Below, in pieces: positions 18,293 through 27,235 of a DNA stretch of 64,000 bases. This DNA comes from CAVROT01 sp963722905 (GTDB lineage: Bacteria; Pseudomonadota; Alphaproteobacteria; Rhodobacterales; Rhodobacteraceae): the NCBI GenBank assembly GCA_963722905.1, contig CAVROT010000001.1, forward strand, positions 186,001 through 250,000, read 5' to 3'. The notes below the pieces were generated by a model, which worked only from the letters and a program-made list of their open reading frames with translations, was not told where the DNA came from and ran no database searches. The position numbers and the translations under genes are program-made. Position 1 is the first letter of the stretch. Each line of letters opens with the position of its first letter.

Positions 18293-21064
18293 TCAGCCCT
18301 GCTCGGGCACCAGGACCTCGCGCTTGCCGACGTGGTTGGCGGGGCTGACGACGCCTTCGTCCTCCATCTGCTCGACCAGGCGCGCGGCCTTGTTGTAGCC
18401 GATGGCGAGCTTGCGCTGGATGTAGCTGGTCGAGCACTTGCGGTCCTTGATCGCGATGGCCACCGCGGTGTCGTAAAGCGCATTCTCCAGGTCGTCCCCG
18501 CTGCCGCCGCCGCCCAGGCCCAGCACGGCGTCGATGTCGCCGCCGCGTTCCTCGTCGGGGCCCTCGATCACGCCCGAGAGATATTCGGGCGGCCCGAACC
18601 CCTTGAGGTAGGTCACGATCTCCTCGACCTCCTCGTCGGAACAGAAAGGCCCGTGCACGCGCGTGATCTTGGAACCGCCGGCCATGTAGAGCATGTCGCC
18701 CATGCCCAGCAGCTGCTCGGCGCCCTGTTCGCCCAGGATCGTCCGGCTGTCGATCTTGGAGGTCACCTGGAAGCTGATGCGCGTGGGGAAATTCGCCTTG
18801 ATCGTGCCGGTGATGACATCCACGGACGGGCGCTGCGTCGCCATGATGAGGTGGATGCCGCTCGCTCGGGCCATCTGCGCGAGGCGCTGGATGCAGGCCT
18901 CGATCTCCTTGCCGGCGACCATCATCAGGTCGGCCATCTCGTCCACGACGACGACGATGAAGGGCATGGCCTCGGGCACCGTCTCTTCGGTCTCGAAGGT
19001 CGGTTCGCCCGTCTCCGCGTCGAACCCGGTCTGCACGGTGCGGCTGAAAAGCTCGCCCTTGCCCAGCGCCTCGCGGACGCGGCCGTTGAAGCCCTCGATG
19101 TTGCGCACGCCCATCTTGGACATCTTGCGGTAGCGTTCCTCCATCTCGCCCACGACCCATTTCAGCGCGACGACGGCCTTCTTCGGGTCGGTCACGACAG
19201 GCGACAGCAGGTGCGGGATGCCGTCGTAGACGCTGAGCTCGAGCATCTTGGGGTCGATCATGATCAGTCGGCATTCGGCCGGCGTCAGCTTGTAGAGCAG
19301 CGACAGGATCATCGTGTTGATCGCCACCGACTTGCCCGATCCGGTGGTGCCCGCGATCAGCAGGTGGGGCATCTTGGCGAGGTTGGCGATCACCGGATCG
19401 CCGCCGATGTCCTTGCCCAGCGCCAGCGGCAGCCCGCGCGCGGTGTCGCCGAAGTCGCGCGCCGACAGGATCTCGCGCAGGACGCACATCTCGCGGTTCT
19501 CGTTGGGCAGCTCGATGCCGATGACGCTGCGCCCGGGCACCGTGCTGACGCGCGCGCTGAGGGCGGACATGCTGCGCGCGATGTCGTCCGACAGACCGAT
19601 GACGCGCGATGCCTTGAGGCCCGGAGCTGGTTCCAGCTCGTACATCGTGACCACGGGGCCGGGGCGGACGCTGACGATCTCGCCCTTGACGCCGTAGTCG
19701 TCCAGCACCGCCTCCAGCATGCGGGCGTTCTCCTTGAGCGCCTCGTCGCTGAGGTGGTGGCGGGTGACGGTATCGGGGCTGGCCAGCAGCGACAGCGGCG
19801 GGGGTTCGTAGGCGGTCGCGTCTTCGTCGAAGCGCAGCGCCGGCTGCGCCTCGGCGCGGGCCTGCGACGACGGCGTGACGGGCTTGCGCGTGGGGTGCCG
19901 GACAAGCGGCGCGTGGTCGCCCCGGCGGGTGGCGAAGGCGGGCGGCAGGGGCGCGGCCGACAGCTCGGGATCGACCAGCTCGGGCGCAGGCATCTCGCGG
20001 TCGGCTATGTCGTCGTCGGATGCTGCCGTGACCGGCGGCGCGAACGGGGCCGCGGCGCCGCGCACCACCGGGACGCCCAGCGCAGGCTCGGCCCGCATGC
20101 GGCCCGAGCCGACATGGGCGCCGGCTTCGGTGGCGACGGAAGTGCCGGCGTCCGGCGCGTCGGTGCGGGACGAACGGCGCAGGGCCGCCAGCGCGCGTCC
20201 GACAAGGCTGGCCCCGGCTGGCGCTCCACCGACCTCCGGGTCGATCCCGGCGTCCTGCTGCCCGCGCCGCGGATCGTCCGCATCGTCCTCTGCCCCAGGC
20301 GTTCGACGGCGCCTTGCGGCCGGGGCGATGACGTCGTCCGGGGCAGTTCGGACGCCCCCCTTCGCCCGTGCGTTCCGGGCGGCGGCCAGCCCGGCCGAGG
20401 CACTGCGCCCCGCGCCCGCGAGTCCGTGCACGATGCCACGCACCACCGCTACATAGCTGACGACAGCGCCGTACCAGAGCCAGCGCAGCGTACCGCGCAT
20501 CTCGCGCCGGTTCACCCCCAGAGCATAGAACGCCGCCGCCACGCCAGCGACGGCCGAGGCGAAGGAGACGATCCGCAGCCCCGTGCCAGGCGCCACCGGC
20601 AGCAGCCCCAGCGCCGTGCCCAGCACCGTGTCGCCGAAAAGCCCGCCCAGGTTGAACGTCTGCGCCCATCCCCCGGGCGGCACATGGGTAGCAGCATAGA
20701 CAGAGGCCAGGGCGATCGCGATGGGCGCGAAGACGATGCGCCCCAACCGCGCGTCGCCGGCATGCACGACCAGCCGGACGCCCCAGACCGTCAGCACGGC
20801 GGCGAACCCCCACGCCCCCATCCCGACGATGACGTAGAGTGGCGAGGCCAGCGAGGCGCCGAAGCGGCCCAGCGCGTTGCGTGCCGGTTCGGACGTGGCG
20901 GTCAGCCAGCTGGGATCGTCGGCGGCGAAGGTGCCCAGCATCGCGGCGCAGGCGATACCGGCCGCCAGCATGACGAGACCCAGAAGCTCGGTTCCGCGGC
21001 GTTGCAGGACGGCTTGCGTCTCGGGGTCGAACAGGGGGTCGCGGCCGCGGGTCTGGTAGGCCAT
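18293..21064 (-). CDS. ftsK: DNA translocase FtsK
   Basis: FtsK pumps chromosome ends through the division septum and activates XerCD at dif. The 923 residues comprise four N-terminal membrane segments (within about 18-165) and a low-complexity linker to about 430. The motor follows with Walker A GTTGSGKS at about 572-579, Walker B VVVVDEMADLM and MATQRPSVDVITG. A C-terminal winged-helix gamma domain (SYIQRKLAIGYNKAARLVEQME) reads KOPS sites. The start at 21064 gives MAYQTRGRDPLFD, preceded by AAGGGAGGA. The aminotransferase gene ends 19 bp upstream, so they are probably one transcript. The linker is shorter than in E. coli. Confidence 0.97.
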   Translation of the reverse strand: MAYQTRGRDPLFDPETQAVLQRRGTELLGLVMLAAGIACAAMLGTFAADDPSWLTATSEPARNALGRFGASLASPLYVIVGMGAWGFAAVLTVWGVRLVVHAGDARLGRIVFAPIAIALASVYAATHVPPGGWAQTFNLGGLFGDTVLGTALGLLPVAPGTGLRIVSFASAVAGVAAAFYALGVNRREMRGTLRWLWYGAVVSYVAVVRGIVHGLAGAGRSASAGLAAARNARAKGGVRTAPDDVIAPAARRRRTPGAEDDADDPRRGQQDAGIDPEVGGAPAGASLVGRALAALRRSSRTDAPDAGTSVATEAGAHVGSGRMRAEPALGVPVVRGAAAPFAPPVTAASDDDIADREMPAPELVDPELSAAPLPPAFATRRGDHAPLVRHPTRKPVTPSSQARAEAQPALRFDEDATAYEPPPLSLLASPDTVTRHHLSDEALKENARMLEAVLDDYGVKGEIVSVRPGPVVTMYELEPAPGLKASRVIGLSDDIARSMSALSARVSTVPGRSVIGIELPNENREMCVLREILSARDFGDTARGLPLALGKDIGGDPVIANLAKMPHLLIAGTTGSGKSVAINTMILSLLYKLTPAECRLIMIDPKMLELSVYDGIPHLLSPVVTDPKKAVVALKWVVGEMEERYRKMSKMGVRNIEGFNGRVREALGKGELFSRTVQTGFDAETGEPTFETEETVPEAMPFIVVVVDEMADLMMVAGKEIEACIQRLAQMARASGIHLIMATQRPSVDVITGTIKANFPTRISFQVTSKIDSRTILGEQGAEQLLGMGDMLYMAGGSKITRVHGPFCSDEEVEEIVTYLKGFGPPEYLSGVIEGPDEERGGDIDAVLGLGGGGSGDDLENALYDTAVAIAIKDRKCSTSYIQRKLAIGYNKAARLVEQMEDEGVVSPANHVGKREVLVPEQG

Positions 21065-21083
21065 GGTCGGTCCTCCCTTGGGG

Positions 21084-22286
21084 TCAGTCGTTGCCGTAGA
21101 GGCTTTGCCGGATGGCGGTAAGGCCGCGCGCCACGTCCTCTTCGGCGGCCACCATCGCGACGCGGATGTGATCGGCGCCCGGCGTGAGGCCCGCGGACGC
21201 GCGCGCCAGATAGCCGCCCGGCAGGACGCGCACGCCGGACCCGCGCCACAGGTGCAGGGCCGCCGCCTCGCCATCGCCGAACCGCTCCGGCACGCCCAGC
21301 CAGAGGAAGAACCCCGCCTGCGGCGGCACGTAGCCCGGCAGGCCGGTCAGGATGTCGTCGGCAATGGCGTATTTCGCACGGTATCGTTCGCGCGAGGCGT
21401 CGACATGCGTCTCGTCTCCCCAGGCCCGCTGGGCCACGCGTTGCAGCGGAAGCGGCGGCGGCGCGCCCGCGTACGCGCGCAGCTGGCGGATCCGCGCGAT
21501 ACTGTCGGGACCGGACGCGACGAAGCCCGCGCGCAGGCCAGGCAGGTTCGACCGCTTGGAGAGAGAATGGAACACCGCCAGACGCTCGGGGTCGGCACCG
21601 ATGTCGCGCGCCACCTCCAGCGCCCCGGTGGGGGGCGTGTCGCGGTAGATCTCGCTGTAGCATTCGTCCGCGAAGATGCGGAAATCGTGCCGTTCGGCCA
21701 GCTCCAGCAACGTGCGCCAGTAGTCCGGCGTCGCGACCGCGCCCTGCGGGTTGGCGGGCGAGCAGACGTAGGCGATCTCGCACCGGTCCAGTACGGCGGG
21801 CGGTAGGGCGGCGTAGTCGGGCAGGTTCCCGGTTTCGGCGGTGGCGGGCACGTAGACGGGTTCGGCGCCGACGGCCAGCGCCGCCACGGCATAGACCTGA
21901 TAGAACGGATTGGGCGTCAGGATCACCGGCCGCGATCCGTCCCGCGCCGTTTCGGGGCAGAGGGCGACGGCGGCGTTGAAAAGCCCTTCGCGCGTGCCGT
22001 TGAGCGCCATCAGCCGCGTCTCGGGGTCAAGCGTCACGCCGTAGCGCCGCCTCACCCAGTCGGCGCAGGCGGTCAGCAGCCCGGGCGCGCCGTCGTTGGG
22101 GGGATAGACGCCGAAGCCGTCGGCAGCCTCGGCGATGACCTCGGCCACCCAGGGGGGCGGATCGTGGCGCGGCTCGCCTATGGACATGTGCAGCGGCGCG
22201 CCTCCGCCGGGATGCGGATCGAGCAACGCGCGCAGGCGCGGAAATGCGTATGGCGGCAGGTCCGAGAACCGCTCGGGGTATCGCAT
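21084..22286 (-). CDS. PLP aminotransferase, class I/II (DapC-like)
   Basis: This is a fold-type I PLP enzyme. The 400 residues match N-succinyl-LL-diaminopimelate aminotransferase-like proteins, which would serve lysine and peptidoglycan precursor synthesis. MSIGEPRHDPPPWV near residue 34, SPANPQGAVA, FADECYSEIY and the Schiff-base Lys244 in HSLSKRSNLPGLR are all present. The C-terminal substrate Arg lies in DHIRVAMV. It immediately precedes ftsK, and the two may be co-transcribed. Other class I specificities cannot be excluded. Confidence 0.87.
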   Translation of the reverse strand: MRYPERFSDLPPYAFPRLRALLDPHPGGGAPLHMSIGEPRHDPPPWVAEVIAEAADGFGVYPPNDGAPGLLTACADWVRRRYGVTLDPETRLMALNGTREGLFNAAVALCPETARDGSRPVILTPNPFYQVYAVAALAVGAEPVYVPATAETGNLPDYAALPPAVLDRCEIAYVCSPANPQGAVATPDYWRTLLELAERHDFRIFADECYSEIYRDTPPTGALEVARDIGADPERLAVFHSLSKRSNLPGLRAGFVASGPDSIARIRQLRAYAGAPPPLPLQRVAQRAWGDETHVDASRERYRAKYAIADDILTGLPGYVPPQAGFFLWLGVPERFGDGEAAALHLWRGSGVRVLPGGYLARASAGLTPGADHIRVAMVAAEEDVARGLTAIRQSLYGND

Positions 22287-22405
22287 GAGTGCCTCAAGGT
22301 CTGGGGTCGTGGCGCCCCGGTTGGCGGGACGTTACCGCGCCGGGGCGCGCGGGGTCCAGCGTCCGGGGGCGGTTGGGCGACGCTTGTGGCTTTTGCGCCT
22401 TCGGA

Positions 22406-23734
22406 TCAGGCGGCAAGGGCCGCCTCGGCGGCGGCGCCGGTGCGCAGCAGATGCGCCTCGCTGCCCGGCCCCGCCAGAAGGGTGAGCCCGACCGAGGGCG
22501 CGCCTGTGGGCAAGGTGAGTCCGGCAAGCCCCATCAGGTTGCCGATCCTGGTATTGCGCAGCGTCAGGAGGTTGGCGCGCACGAAATAGTCCGTCTCGGC
22601 GACCAGCCGGGCGGCGTTGGGCGGCAGGATCGGGCAGGTCGGCACCAGCACCGCGTCATATGCGGCCGTGCGGGAGGCATAGTCGGCGCGGCAGTCGTCG
22701 AGCCGCCGCCAGGCCGCCACGTAGTCGCTGGCGGTGACGGCGGCGCCGCCGCGGAACCGTTCGCGCACCGGAGGGTACATCGCGTCCGGGTCGGCCTCGA
22801 TCGCGTCCTTCCAGACGCCGTAGGCCTCCGGTGCGAACACCAGCGGGCTCAGCTCGGACGCCGCCGCCACGCAATCCAGCGGCGCGCGGTGCAGGGTGGC
22901 GCCCGCCCTGGCGAGGCGGTCGACCGCGTCCTCGAACCCCCGCGAGACGGCCGTGTCCAGCGTGTCGAGGGCGACGGTCTCCAGCACAAGCAGCCGCAGG
23001 CGCCGGGGTTCGGCGCCGCGCAGGTCGGCCGCGACGCCGCCCATGACAGCCAGAAGAAGCCCCGCATCCTCGACCGAACGGCACAGCGGTCCCAGCGTGT
23101 CGAACCGGGGGCACAGCGGAACGACGCCCCCCATGGGCAGAGCGCCGTGCGACGTCTTCAGGCCCACCAGGTCGTTCCAGGCGGCGGGCGCGCGCACCGA
23201 CCCGCCCGTGTCCGACCCGATGCCCGCCGCGGCGAGGCCGAAGGCCGTCGCCGCCGCCGAGCCCGAGGACGATCCGCCCGACACCGCGTCGGCGTCGTTC
23301 ACGCAGGGCGGCGATGCCGTAACCGGGTTCAGCCCCAGCCCCGAGAAGGCGAGTTCCGTCATGTGGGTCTTGCCCAGGCAGACGAGGCCGGCGTGCGTGG
23401 CATTGGCGAGGACGGCGGCATCCGCCTGCGGCACGCGCCCCTTCAGCAGCGCGGTCCCCGCCTCCGTGCCGGTTCCGGCACTGTCGAATAGGTCCTTCCA
23501 GGCGATGGGCACCCCGTCCAGAGGCGAACGGCGCCGCCCCTGCCTGGCCCGCATCGACGCCGCCCGCGCCTCGTTTCGCGCACGCTCGGGCGTCGTGCGG
23601 GCGTAGATGCGCGGCGCGAGGTCGCTGACGGCGATGACCTCAAGATGCGCCTCGGCCAGATCCACGGGATCGATCCGCCCCGCCGCGATGCCGCGCCCGA
23701 GGTCACCCGCCGTCATCCGCAGCCAGTCGTCCAT
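22406..23734 (-). CDS. Amidase (amidase signature family)
   Basis: This is a Ser-cisSer-Lys hydrolase of amides. The 442-residue product from ATG 23734 has Lys80 in IAWKDLFD, the glycine/serine stretch GGSSSGSAAAT at 153-163 holding the cis-serine, and nucleophile Ser179 in GSDTGGSVRAP. The triad is complete. No GatB or GatC gene is near, and the C-terminal part differs from GatA, so it is a stand-alone amidase of unknown substrate. An alternative start five codons upstream (23749) exists. Confidence 0.88.
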   Translation of the reverse strand: MDDWLRMTAGDLGRGIAAGRIDPVDLAEAHLEVIAVSDLAPRIYARTTPERARNEARAASMRARQGRRRSPLDGVPIAWKDLFDSAGTGTEAGTALLKGRVPQADAAVLANATHAGLVCLGKTHMTELAFSGLGLNPVTASPPCVNDADAVSGGSSSGSAAATAFGLAAAGIGSDTGGSVRAPAAWNDLVGLKTSHGALPMGGVVPLCPRFDTLGPLCRSVEDAGLLLAVMGGVAADLRGAEPRRLRLLVLETVALDTLDTAVSRGFEDAVDRLARAGATLHRAPLDCVAAASELSPLVFAPEAYGVWKDAIEADPDAMYPPVRERFRGGAAVTASDYVAAWRRLDDCRADYASRTAAYDAVLVPTCPILPPNAARLVAETDYFVRANLLTLRNTRIGNLMGLAGLTLPTGAPSVGLTLLAGPGSEAHLLRTGAAAEAALAA

Positions 23735-23880
23735 CCTTGCATCTCCCATGACGGTCGCGTGACGCTAGCGTCACGGCGCTGCATGGACAATCGGGTGGGG
23801 GGTGCCATCTATGACGCCATGAGGTTCGAGATCAGCAGCAAGCGTATCGGCCCGTCCGCCCGGCAATCGGTAGCGGGACA

Positions 23881-25095
23881 ATGAGGGTGGATGTCGTCAT
23901 CGCGGGGGGCGGGCTGAACGGGTCGATCCTGGCGCTGGCCTGCGCGTCGGGCGGCCTGGACGTGGCCGTCGTCGATCCGCGCGCCGACGCCGCCGAAACG
24001 TCCGGGTTCGACGGACGCAGCTACGCGCTGTCTCGGGCCTCCTGCGCCATGCTGCAGGCGCTGGGCCTGTGGGACGCTGTGGCGGCGCAGGCCCAGCCGA
24101 TCCTGCGGATCGTCGCCAGCGACGGCCGGGCGGGCGAGGGGCCGTCGCCGCTGTGGCTGGCCTTCGACCATTCCGAGATCGAGGAAGGCCCGATGGGCCA
24201 CATGGTCGAGGACCGCCACCTGCGCCCGGCGCTGGCGGCCGCCATCGCGGCCGGCGACCGGGTGCGGCCGGTCGCCGGCAGCATCGTGGCGCAGGAGGCG
24301 GCGCCGGGTGGCGCGACTGTCAGGCTGGCGGACGGGACGCTGTTGGAGGCGGCGGTGCTAACGGGATGCGACGGGCACGCCAGCGGCACCGCCGAACGGG
24401 CGGGCATCGGCGCCGTCGGCTGGGCCTACGGACAGACGGCGATGGTCACGGCCGTCGCGCACGCGCGCCCGCACGGCGGCACCGCGCACCAGTTCTTCAT
24501 GCCGGAGGGGCCTCTGGCCATCCTGCCGCTGACCGGCGACAGGTCGTCCATCGTCTGGACCGAGCGGAGCGCCAACGCCCAGGCGGTGAACGCGCTGGAC
24601 GACGACGCCTACCTGGAGGTCCTCCGCCCGCGCTTCGGCGATTTCCTGGGCGACATCGCCCTGACCGGACGGCGCTATACCTACCCGCTGGGGCTGATGG
24701 TCCGGCACGCCTTCGTCGCGCCCCGCGTGGCGCTGTCGGGCGACGCGGCGCACCGGGTCCATCCCATCGCGGGACAGGGCCTGAACGCCGGGATCAAGGA
24801 CGCGGCGACGCTGGCCGAGGTGCTGGTGGACGCGCGGCGGCGCGGCGAGGACATCGGCGCGCCGGACGTGCTGGAGCGGTATCAACGGTGGCGGCGGTTC
24901 GACGTCGCCGGCCTTGCTCTGGCAACGGACGGCTTCAACCGGCTCTTCTCGAACGACAATCCGTTGCTGCGTCTGGCACGCGACGCGGGAATGGCCGCGG
25001 TGGGGCGCCTGCCCGTCCTGCGCCGTGGGTTCATCCGCGAGGCGGCGGGCCTGACGGGCCAGCGGCCGCGTTTGCTGTCCGGCGAACCTCTCTAG
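23881..25095 (+). CDS. FAD-dependent hydroxylase, UbiH/UbiF/VisC family
   Basis: This is a class A flavin monooxygenase, most likely acting in ubiquinone ring hydroxylation. The 404 residues show the FAD dinucleotide motif GGGLNGS at 9-15, the DG motif CDGHASGTAERAG near residue 162 and the GD motif GDAAHRVHPIAGQGLNAG near 287. SGFDGRSYALSRAS fits ubiquinone hydroxylases. Which ring position (C5, C6, C1) it modifies cannot be told. It has no other ubi genes around it and is divergent from the amidase. Confidence 0.88.
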   Translation: MRVDVVIAGGGLNGSILALACASGGLDVAVVDPRADAAETSGFDGRSYALSRASCAMLQALGLWDAVAAQAQPILRIVASDGRAGEGPSPLWLAFDHSEIEEGPMGHMVEDRHLRPALAAAIAAGDRVRPVAGSIVAQEAAPGGATVRLADGTLLEAAVLTGCDGHASGTAERAGIGAVGWAYGQTAMVTAVAHARPHGGTAHQFFMPEGPLAILPLTGDRSSIVWTERSANAQAVNALDDDAYLEVLRPRFGDFLGDIALTGRRYTYPLGLMVRHAFVAPRVALSGDAAHRVHPIAGQGLNAGIKDAATLAEVLVDARRRGEDIGAPDVLERYQRWRRFDVAGLALATDGFNRLFSNDNPLLRLARDAGMAAVGRLPVLRRGFIREAAGLTGQRPRLLSGEPL

Positions 25096-25166
25096 ACCAT
25101 CGATCTTAGCATTTCGGTAACCTGTTGGGCGCAGCCTGGGATTGCAATCAACATGGGGATTCGCGC

Positions 25167-25292
25167 ATGATCGCCTTCGATATCCTGATCGCCACGATCG
25201 TCGTGACCGGCGGTCTCCTGCTGCGTCACCGCGGCGCCCTCCGCCCGGCGCGCAGCGTCAGTCCAGCGGTCGTGCCTCGTCGATCAACATGA
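25167..25292 (+). CDS. Possible 41-residue membrane peptide
   Basis: An ATG at 25167 opens a 41-codon frame, MIAFDILIATIVVTGGLLL followed by a basic tail (RHRGALRPARS). That is a plausible single transmembrane peptide with a cytoplasmic basic end. GGGGAT upstream at 25155-25160 could be a ribosome binding site. The frame runs 35 bases into the 3' end of the Trm112-like gene on the other strand. I know no family for it. It could be chance in a 160-bp gap. Confidence 0.3.
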   Translation: MIAFDILIATIVVTGGLLLRHRGALRPARSVSPAVVPRRST

Positions 25293-25569
25293 CGGGAATG
25301 CCGGCGCGGATCGGGTAGGCGAGGTTCGCCGCACGGGACACCAGTTCCTGCCGGTCGGCGTCGTAACGCAGCGGTCCGCGGGTCTGCGGGCACACCAGCG
25401 CTTCGAGCATGCGGCGTTCGATCTGCACGTTCGCAGCTCCGTCCGACGCCGGCGCCGCGTCGTCATCCATGTCCGCGCCGGCCGTTACCGGACTGCGGCC
25501 GGAGGCGTCGCCGTCGCGCGGAACGTCCGCTTCACCGTCATCGCCCGGCCGGGGTGTCCCGGACGTCAT
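25258..25569 (-). CDS. Trm112-like small protein with acidic N-terminal extension
   Basis: Trm112/YcaR-type proteins are small zinc-ribbon-derived partners, often of methyltransferases. The 103-residue product has the family body at its end: RRMLEALVCPQTRGPLRYD followed by LVSRAANLAYPIRAGIPVML. Only one of the zinc cysteines remains. The first 50 residues are acidic, low-complexity and unlike the roughly 60-residue family norm. The ATG at 25569 overlaps the stop of the Lon-domain gene (ATGA), which supports this start. A shorter start near the VQIERRM segment is possible. Confidence 0.8.
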   Translation of the reverse strand: MTSGTPRPGDDGEADVPRDGDASGRSPVTAGADMDDDAAPASDGAANVQIERRMLEALVCPQTRGPLRYDADRQELVSRAANLAYPIRAGIPVMLIDEARPLD

Positions 25570-26210
25570 TGCATCCGCTCCCCCTCGCCACCGCCATGCA
25601 TCGCGAACTCGATCAGGGTCACCAGCGTCTCGCGGCGCGTCGTGAGGGAGGGGGCCTCCAGAAGGGCCTGCTTGTCCTCTGGCTCGAACGGGCAAAGCAT
25701 CGAGAGGGAATTTATCAGCAGTTCGTCCTCGGCCTCGCTGAGCGAATCCCAGTCGGTCTTCAACTCTTCGGCCGCAAAATAGCGGCCGAGGATCTTCAGG
25801 AAGCCCTCGCGGTCGAACCCGCGGTCACGCTCGCTGGCGCCGAGGTCTCGGTCGAACCCGTCCCATGAGACGTCGCACTTGACGTAGGGCGTGAACCCCT
25901 GGGCGTCCTGCTCGATCCGGAAACGCGACACGCCCGACAGCGTGATCATGTAGCGCCCGTCCTCGGTTTCGGAGAACGCGGTCAGCCGACCGGCGCACCC
26001 GATGGCGTGCAGACGCGGGTCGTTGCCCGCGGGCACCTCGCGCGGCTGCGCCATTCCGATCAGGCGGTGCGGGGTCTTCATGCAATCGTCGATCATCGCC
26101 AGGTAGCGCGGCTCGAAGATGTGCAACGGCAGGCGGGATCGCGGCAACAGCACCGTGCCGGGCAATGGAAAGACCGGGATCGTCTGCGGAAGATCGGCTG
26201 GCTTTATCAT
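25566..26210 (-). CDS. LON substrate-binding-domain protein
   Basis: This is a stand-alone N-terminal domain of Lon (PUA-like fold) without ATPase or protease. The 214 residues include IPVFPLPGTVLLPRSRLPLH and IFEPRYLAMIDD near the start, then IGCAGRLTAFSETEDGRYMI, all typical. The role of such proteins is not settled. Here the neighbours are a YbbN-like thioredoxin upstream and Trm112-like downstream with an ATGA overlap. This triple is conserved in alphaproteobacteria as I recall. I prefer the ATG at 26210 over a GTG eight codons earlier. Confidence 0.88.
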   Translation of the reverse strand: MIKPADLPQTIPVFPLPGTVLLPRSRLPLHIFEPRYLAMIDDCMKTPHRLIGMAQPREVPAGNDPRLHAIGCAGRLTAFSETEDGRYMITLSGVSRFRIEQDAQGFTPYVKCDVSWDGFDRDLGASERDRGFDREGFLKILGRYFAAEELKTDWDSLSEAEDELLINSLSMLCPFEPEDKQALLEAPSLTTRRETLVTLIEFAMHGGGEGERMQ

Positions 26211-26236
26211 GGCAGGCAGATAGGACGCGGTCACGG

Positions 26237-27169
26237 TCAGGCAAATATCATGGACGACAGCCGGCGACGGCCGGTGAGCACGATGGGATCCCTGGCGGTG
26301 AGCGAATCGAAAATGGTGAAGAGCTGCGTCCGGGCCGCGCCGTCGTTCCAGTCGCGGTCACGGCGGAACAGCTCCAGCAGCTCGTTCACCGCGCCTTCCG
26401 TGTCGGCGCCCGCCAGCAGGGCCGCGGCGAGGTCGAACCGCGCCTGGTGGTCATCCGGCGCGGCTTCGACGGCGGCGCGCAACTCGTCCACCGGACCGGC
26501 GCTGGCGGCTTGACGCGCCAGCAGCAGCTGCGCATGGGCGGCTTCGAGCGGCGGGGCGTGGCTGATGTCCGCGTCCGCGCCGTTCAGGATGGCCTCGGCC
26601 TGATCTAGGTCGCCCATCGCGATATGGGCGCGCACCATCCCGGCATAGGCGCCCGCGTGCTTGGGGTCCTCCTCCAGGATCGCCGCGAAGGTCTGCGCCG
26701 CATCGACCGCGGCGCCCTCGGCCAGCATCGCCTCGGCCGCGGCCATCGCCTCGTCGAGCCCGCCGCTGGCGTCACCGCCCGCCATGTCGATCAGCGCCTT
26801 CACGAAGCGCGCGATCTCGGACTGCGGCTGCGCGCCCTGGAAGACATCGACGATGCGCCCGCCGACGAAGCCCGCGACGGTGGGGATCGACTGGAGGGGC
26901 AGCCCCTGCTGCGCCAGCGCCTGAACCAGTCGCGGGTTCTGGTCCACGTCGACCTTCACCATCCGCACCGCGCCGCGCGCGGCCGTGACCGCCTGCTCCA
27001 GCATCGGGCCCAGCGTCTTGCATGGACCGCACCAAGGCGCCCAGAAGTCCACGATCACCGGGGTGGTCTGGCTGGCCTCCACGACGTCGGCCATGAATGT
27101 CGCCTCGGTGCCGTCCTTGATGAGGTCAGATGCGGCGGGGGCCGCCGGTGCTTGACCGAATTCCAGCAT
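26237..27169 (-). CDS. Thioredoxin-TPR co-chaperone (YbbN/CnoX-like)
   Basis: The 310-residue protein joins an N-terminal thioredoxin domain to TPR-like helices. The active site is complete: WAPWCGPCK with Cys47 and Cys50. E. coli CnoX has lost this pair, so here real redox activity is possible. VDVDQNPRLVQALAQQGL and SIPTVAGFVGG follow. Residues about 140-300 carry TPR repeats (LDEAMAAAEAMLAEG, DPKHAGAYAGMVRAHIAMGD). In relatives the protein protects clients from hypochlorite damage and hands them to GroEL or DnaK. It precedes the Lon-domain gene by 26 bp. Confidence 0.88.
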   Translation of the reverse strand: MLEFGQAPAAPAASDLIKDGTEATFMADVVEASQTTPVIVDFWAPWCGPCKTLGPMLEQAVTAARGAVRMVKVDVDQNPRLVQALAQQGLPLQSIPTVAGFVGGRIVDVFQGAQPQSEIARFVKALIDMAGGDASGGLDEAMAAAEAMLAEGAAVDAAQTFAAILEEDPKHAGAYAGMVRAHIAMGDLDQAEAILNGADADISHAPPLEAAHAQLLLARQAASAGPVDELRAAVEAAPDDHQARFDLAAALLAGADTEGAVNELLELFRRDRDWNDGAARTQLFTIFDSLTARDPIVLTGRRRLSSMIFA

Positions 27170-27235
27170 GGGACGCCTCCGTGGGATGTGCACCGGCTAG
27201 ATGGGGCAACCGCGCCACCGTTGCAAGCCGGCGGC

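Noticed and set aside
18272..21121. Open frame of about 950 codons on the plus strand opposite ftsK
   Set aside because: It is a high-GC antisense shadow; FtsK motifs and a good start are on the minus strand.
22406..23734. GatA subunit of the tRNA amidotransferase
   Set aside because: No gatB or gatC nearby and the C-terminal half lacks GatA-like sequence; called a stand-alone amidase.
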